8,022 bases of DNA. Origin: Bacteroidota bacterium (lineage in GTDB: Bacteria; Bacteroidota; Bacteroidia; Flavobacteriales; Flavobacteriaceae). This document shows, piece by piece, positions 5,433 to 8,022 of this stretch (within the stretch, counting starts at the first letter, position 1; each line of letters starts with the position of its first letter). The notes under the pieces are model-generated. The model was not told the origin of the DNA and searched no databases. It was given only the letters and a program-made list of their open reading frames with translations. The translations under genes were made by a program, and so were the position numbers. The stretch covers positions 1-8,022 of the forward strand of contig SMXJ01000136.1 in NCBI GenBank assembly GCA_004356305.1, given 5' to 3'.

Positions 5433-6668
5433 ATGAAGAGTCTGTTAATTATAGGCATCACTTTCCCTGAACCAACAACGACAGCTGCGGGTGGGCGAAT
5501 TATGCAGATCATACAATTGTTTGAAGAAGAAGGCTTTGAAATAACCTTTGCCAGTACGGCTTTACCTTCTGAAAGATCGGTGAAGTTCGAAGAGATAGGC
5601 ATTCGAGTTGAGAATATTGTTCTTAACTCTTCTTCTTTTGATACGTTTATTCTAAAACTTAAACCGGACATCGTTCTATTCGATCGCTATAATTCCGAAG
5701 AGCAATTTGGTTGGAGGGTGGCCGACCACTGTCCTAAAGCAGTAAGGATACTGGATACAGAAGATCTGCATTTTCTTCGGAAAGCCAGGCAGAAAGCCGT
5801 GAAGGAGAATATCCCGGTTGCTAAGGCCCATTTATTCACCGAAGCCGCTAAACGAGAATTAGCGAGTATTCTTAGGAGTGATATATCACTGATCATTTCA
5901 GAAGCGGAAATGGAGTTGCTTCGAACCATCTTCGTAATTCCGAAGGATCTTTTGTATTACCTTCCATTTTTGGTGGAGGCTCTTTCCAAAGAGAAAATAG
6001 GGACATTACCCAAATATGAAGAGCGGGATCATTTTATAACTATCGGGAATTTCCTGCATACACCGAATACAGATTCGGTGATGTTCTTGAAGAAAGACAT
6101 CTGGCCCCGTATCAAAGATCGACTCCCGGAAGCCGAGCTGCATATTTACGGAGCCTATGCACCCAAACACATTACTGATCTGCATAACGAAGCCGATGGA
6201 TTTATGATAAGGGGCTGGACCCGGGACGTTTCAGAAGTGATGGAAAAAGCAAGAGTATGTCTGGCTCCACTGAGGTTTGGTGCCGGCTTGAAAGGAAAGT
6301 TATTGGATGCCATGTTGAATGGAACCCCGTCGATCACAACAAGTATTGGTTCAGAAGGAATGCAAGGCGAATTTCCATTTGCGGGCATGATCGAAGATGA
6401 AATTGATGGAATTGTGAACGCTACGGTCCTGCTTTATTCAGAAAAAGAACTCTGGTTGGAGGCACAGCAAAATGGTTTCAAAATAGTGGAAAACAGGTTT
6501 CAGAAGGATTCTTTTTCCATGGCATTCACACAGAAAATAAAACAATTACAGCAAAATTTAACTTCACACCGTATTCAGAATTTTATCGGGCAGATACTTC
6601 AACATCAATCGCTTCAAGCCACAAAGTATAAGAGCAAGTGGATAGAGGAGAAGAGTAGAAAGATGTAA
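5433..6668 (+). CDS. Glycosyltransferase, GT-B fold, GT4-like
   Basis: The 411-residue product is predicted from ATG 5433 (MKSLLIIGITFPEPTTTAAG). An upstream in-frame ATG at 5400 would add 11 residues (MTARYHPNNYP) that do not fit the Rossmann start, where the first beta strand should lie. The N-terminal half (1-190) is the acceptor domain, with a TTAAGGR loop and DTEDLHFLR at 108-116. The C-terminal nucleotide-sugar domain includes IGNFLHTPNTDSV (204-216), the RGWTRDVSEVM turn, and APLRFGAGLKGK then LLDAMLNGTPSI and IGSEGM (278-310), the classic GT4 region. The EAM acidic position is Asp292, a conservative change. No membrane segment is seen, so it is probably cytoplasmic and peripherally bound, acting in polysaccharide or glycolipid synthesis; donor and acceptor cannot be inferred. 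No polymerase, flippase or other glycosyltransferase neighbours it. Its last codons lie in a heptad array (6660-6694), so the C-terminus may have been reset by it. The 116-bp gap before it shows no convincing promoter or terminator. Confidence 0.85.
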   Translation: MKSLLIIGITFPEPTTTAAGGRIMQIIQLFEEEGFEITFASTALPSERSVKFEEIGIRVENIVLNSSSFDTFILKLKPDIVLFDRYNSEEQFGWRVADHCPKAVRILDTEDLHFLRKARQKAVKENIPVAKAHLFTEAAKRELASILRSDISLIISEAEMELLRTIFVIPKDLLYYLPFLVEALSKEKIGTLPKYEERDHFITIGNFLHTPNTDSVMFLKKDIWPRIKDRLPEAELHIYGAYAPKHITDLHNEADGFMIRGWTRDVSEVMEKARVCLAPLRFGAGLKGKLLDAMLNGTPSITTSIGSEGMQGEFPFAGMIEDEIDGIVNATVLLYSEKELWLEAQQNGFKIVENRFQKDSFSMAFTQKIKQLQQNLTSHRIQNFIGQILQHQSLQATKYKSKWIEEKSRKM

Positions 6669-6694
6669 GATATAAGATTTAAGACGTAAGATGT
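6660..6694 (+). repeat. Five-copy 7-bp tandem array between convergent genes
   Basis: Five consecutive 7-mers of the form AAGAYNT run without interruption: AAGATGT, AAGATAT, AAGATTT, AAGACGT, AAGATGT (6660-6694). The first unit and the start of the second contain the last codons and the TAA (6666-6668) of the glycosyltransferase gene. The array then fills the gap up to the TPR lipoprotein stop at 6702. The unit length and AAG start match the array at 2278-2305. No terminator hairpin is apparent in this convergent gap. Confidence 0.85.
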
Positions 6695-6701
6695 ATGAGT
6701 T

Positions 6702-7652
6702 TTATCTTTGGGAATAGGGTTTAACAAGGTCGGTTTCCGCGGCGATATACCCAAAAGAAGCCCAATCTTTTCCTGAGACAATGGAATTATAAATTTCTTT
6801 AGCTTTTCTCGGCATTCCGTTGTACATATACCAATTACCCACAGCGTATTTTAGTGCAGTATTGCTTGGAGAACTTTCCGCATTCGGATCGTACACTTCT
6901 TCCAATTCTAATTCACCTTTGTAAAACAAACAGGCCTTGTAATAACTATCGTTTTCTATAACATTCATTCCCGGCTTGATATTTCGCAAATAATTATCGG
7001 CAGCATCCTTTCGGCCCATACGGCGTTGGATCATGTAGATCCAATGTGTCGCCGAGACCACGTTATCAGGATTATGGGAGGTCTGTAAGCAATTTTTGTA
7101 AGCGTCCAGGGCAGCAGGAAGATTTCGGTTGAGGTAATAGGCCAACCCCAGGTGATAGTAGATATTGCCGTGCATGGTGCTAACGGGGATGTTCTGTTCA
7201 TTTGGCATTCCATCCTGTTCGACCCAATTTTCTTTACCCTGAATTAAATCGGCCGCTTTACTTAGATCGGCAATGGCCTTATCAAATTCCCTTATAGAAA
7301 TATACCGATGTCCCCTGTGTCTCAGCAAGCGGGATTCGTCCGGAAATTTTTCGAGTCCGTCCGTATAGATAGCGATCGCTTTTCTATAGTCTCCGGTGTA
7401 TGCGATAAATCTTCCGTACCAAATAAGGTCATCAAGATCATCGGGGCTCATCTCATGGGCTTTCCTTTTATCTTCTAACTCAGCCATGATCTTTTCTGAA
7501 GGAGTAGCAGCATAAAGGGTATCTCCCAATTGCGAAATACTTTGATATTCATGTGACCAATCTCCAGCATTGGAATTCTTGTTACTTTCTTTTTCTGAAT
7601 TCTTACAAGAAACTATAAGTAGCAATACTATGGTTATGGTTAGTCTATTCAT
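6702..7652 (-). CDS. Tetratricopeptide-repeat lipoprotein
   Basis: This encodes 316 residues. MNRLTITIVLLLIVSC is a lipoprotein signal peptide with the predicted lipid-attached Cys16, followed by a Ser/Asn/Lys/Glu-rich linker (17-31), so it is tethered in the envelope. TPR-like helix pairs are seen at about 72-105 (LIWYGRFIAYTGDYRKAIAIY), 106-139 (RHRGHRYISIREFDKAIADL), 161-195 (YYHLGLAYYLNRNLPAALDAY) and 264-297 (LKYAVGNWYMYNGMPRKAKEIY). Such arrays mediate protein-protein contacts; no enzyme domain is present. Its ATG (7650-7652) overlaps the TGA of the small exported-protein gene upstream as ATGA, implying one transcript and coupled translation, so the two products may work together. It converges on the glycosyltransferase gene across 33 bp. 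Family assignment is sound; the biological role is unknown. Confidence 0.85.
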   Translation of the reverse strand: MNRLTITIVLLLIVSCKNSEKESNKNSNAGDWSHEYQSISQLGDTLYAATPSEKIMAELEDKRKAHEMSPDDLDDLIWYGRFIAYTGDYRKAIAIYTDGLEKFPDESRLLRHRGHRYISIREFDKAIADLSKAADLIQGKENWVEQDGMPNEQNIPVSTMHGNIYYHLGLAYYLNRNLPAALDAYKNCLQTSHNPDNVVSATHWIYMIQRRMGRKDAADNYLRNIKPGMNVIENDSYYKACLFYKGELELEEVYDPNAESSPSNTALKYAVGNWYMYNGMPRKAKEIYNSIVSGKDWASFGYIAAETDLVKPYSQR

Positions 7653-8022
7653 GAAGTTGGATTATTTGGGATAAAGGTAATTATTTCAGCCAGTATAAAT
7701 GGAATTTCAATATCCAGGGGAATGTTTTTGACAGCCATATAGGCTTTTAACTTTTCAAGAGTAACTAGGGATTTTCGATATTTGCTGATATTCCGAAGGC
7801 ATTTATACTTTGGAATAAGTAAATCTTGATTTTGTTCTTCGGAAGGTGAAATGCAGTCCTCTGGAACTTTCGTTTTATCCGATACCTGATCAAAATACCC
7901 CTCTTCGTATAGTTTTTGTATTTCTGAAGATCCCTTGTCCATATCACAGGGCTGTACGGTTCCCGTATGAAAAGAAACCACCAAGAGAATCATAAAGAAG
8001 ATCGTTTTTATAAAGAAATTAA
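7649..8022 (-). CDS. Small exported protein of unknown function, N-terminus cut by window edge
   Basis: The minus-strand frame is open to the edge of the window. An ATG at 7991-7993 would give 114 residues, but the frame continues upstream with NFFIKTIFF, which joins to MILLVVSFHTGTVQP to make a proper signal peptide. The real start is therefore probably just outside the window. The mature part (about 100 residues) begins near PCDMDKGSSEIQKLYEEGYFD, is charged and mainly helical, and has three cysteines (in QPCDM, EDCIS and YKCLR). A C-terminal stretch contains PFILAEIITFIPN. I do not recognise a family. Its TGA (7649-7651) overlaps the start of the TPR lipoprotein gene, so it is the upstream gene of a coupled pair. 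The promoter lies outside the window. The coding call rests on the signal peptide, the tight overlap and the long open frame. Confidence 0.72.
   Translation of the reverse strand, partial: NFFIKTIFFMILLVVSFHTGTVQPCDMDKGSSEIQKLYEEGYFDQVSDKTKVPEDCISPSEEQNQDLLIPKYKCLRNISKYRKSLVTLEKLKAYMAVKNIPLDIEIPFILAEIITFIPNNPTS

Noticed and set aside
6660..6694. CRISPR array interpretation of the tandem repeats
   Set aside because: Units are only 7 bp and contiguous with no spacers, and no cas gene is nearby.

Overview
The window most likely comes from the chromosome of a member of the Flavobacteriaceae (Bacteroidota). Three things point there: the gene order cinA, rpmB (L28), rpmG (L33), a tiny DUF4295-type protein, ftsY, rimO; promoter sequences matching the Bacteroidota consensus (TTG, then TAnnTTTG) instead of the sigma-70 type; and translation starts with A-rich leaders and no Shine-Dalgarno sequence. 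The species cannot be named from this window.

Region 1 (1-1117) is translation housekeeping: the 3' end of cinA, then a strong promoter and a compact rpmB-rpmG-DUF4295 operon closed by a clear intrinsic terminator. Region 2 (1118-4006) holds ftsY (SRP receptor GTPase) and rimO (ribosomal protein S12 methylthiotransferase). A promoter and a compact, foldable, repeat-like element lie in the ftsY leader. Between ftsY and rimO sits an AT-rich four-helix-bundle (S23/23S-IVS family) gene whose two flanks are imperfect inverted copies of a 7-bp-period array. It looks like an intervening-sequence-type cassette inserted into an otherwise housekeeping pair.

Region 3 (4007-6668) has a predicted outer-envelope lipoprotein with a sialidase-like beta-propeller and an unusual CxCC cluster, then a GT-B (GT4-like) glycosyltransferase. 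Region 4 (6669-8022) is on the minus strand and converges on the glycosyltransferase: a small exported protein of unknown function, cut by the window edge, overlaps by ATGA the start of a TPR lipoprotein gene. The 33-bp gap between the convergent genes, together with the last codons of the glycosyltransferase, is filled by another 7-bp-period array resembling the one beside the four-helix-bundle gene.

No tRNA, rRNA, CRISPR array, transposase, integrase or defence system is visible. The most interesting parts are the four-helix-bundle cassette with its inverted heptad flanks, the second heptad array, and the structured repeat in the ftsY leader. The accessory lipoproteins have no assignable substrate from sequence alone.
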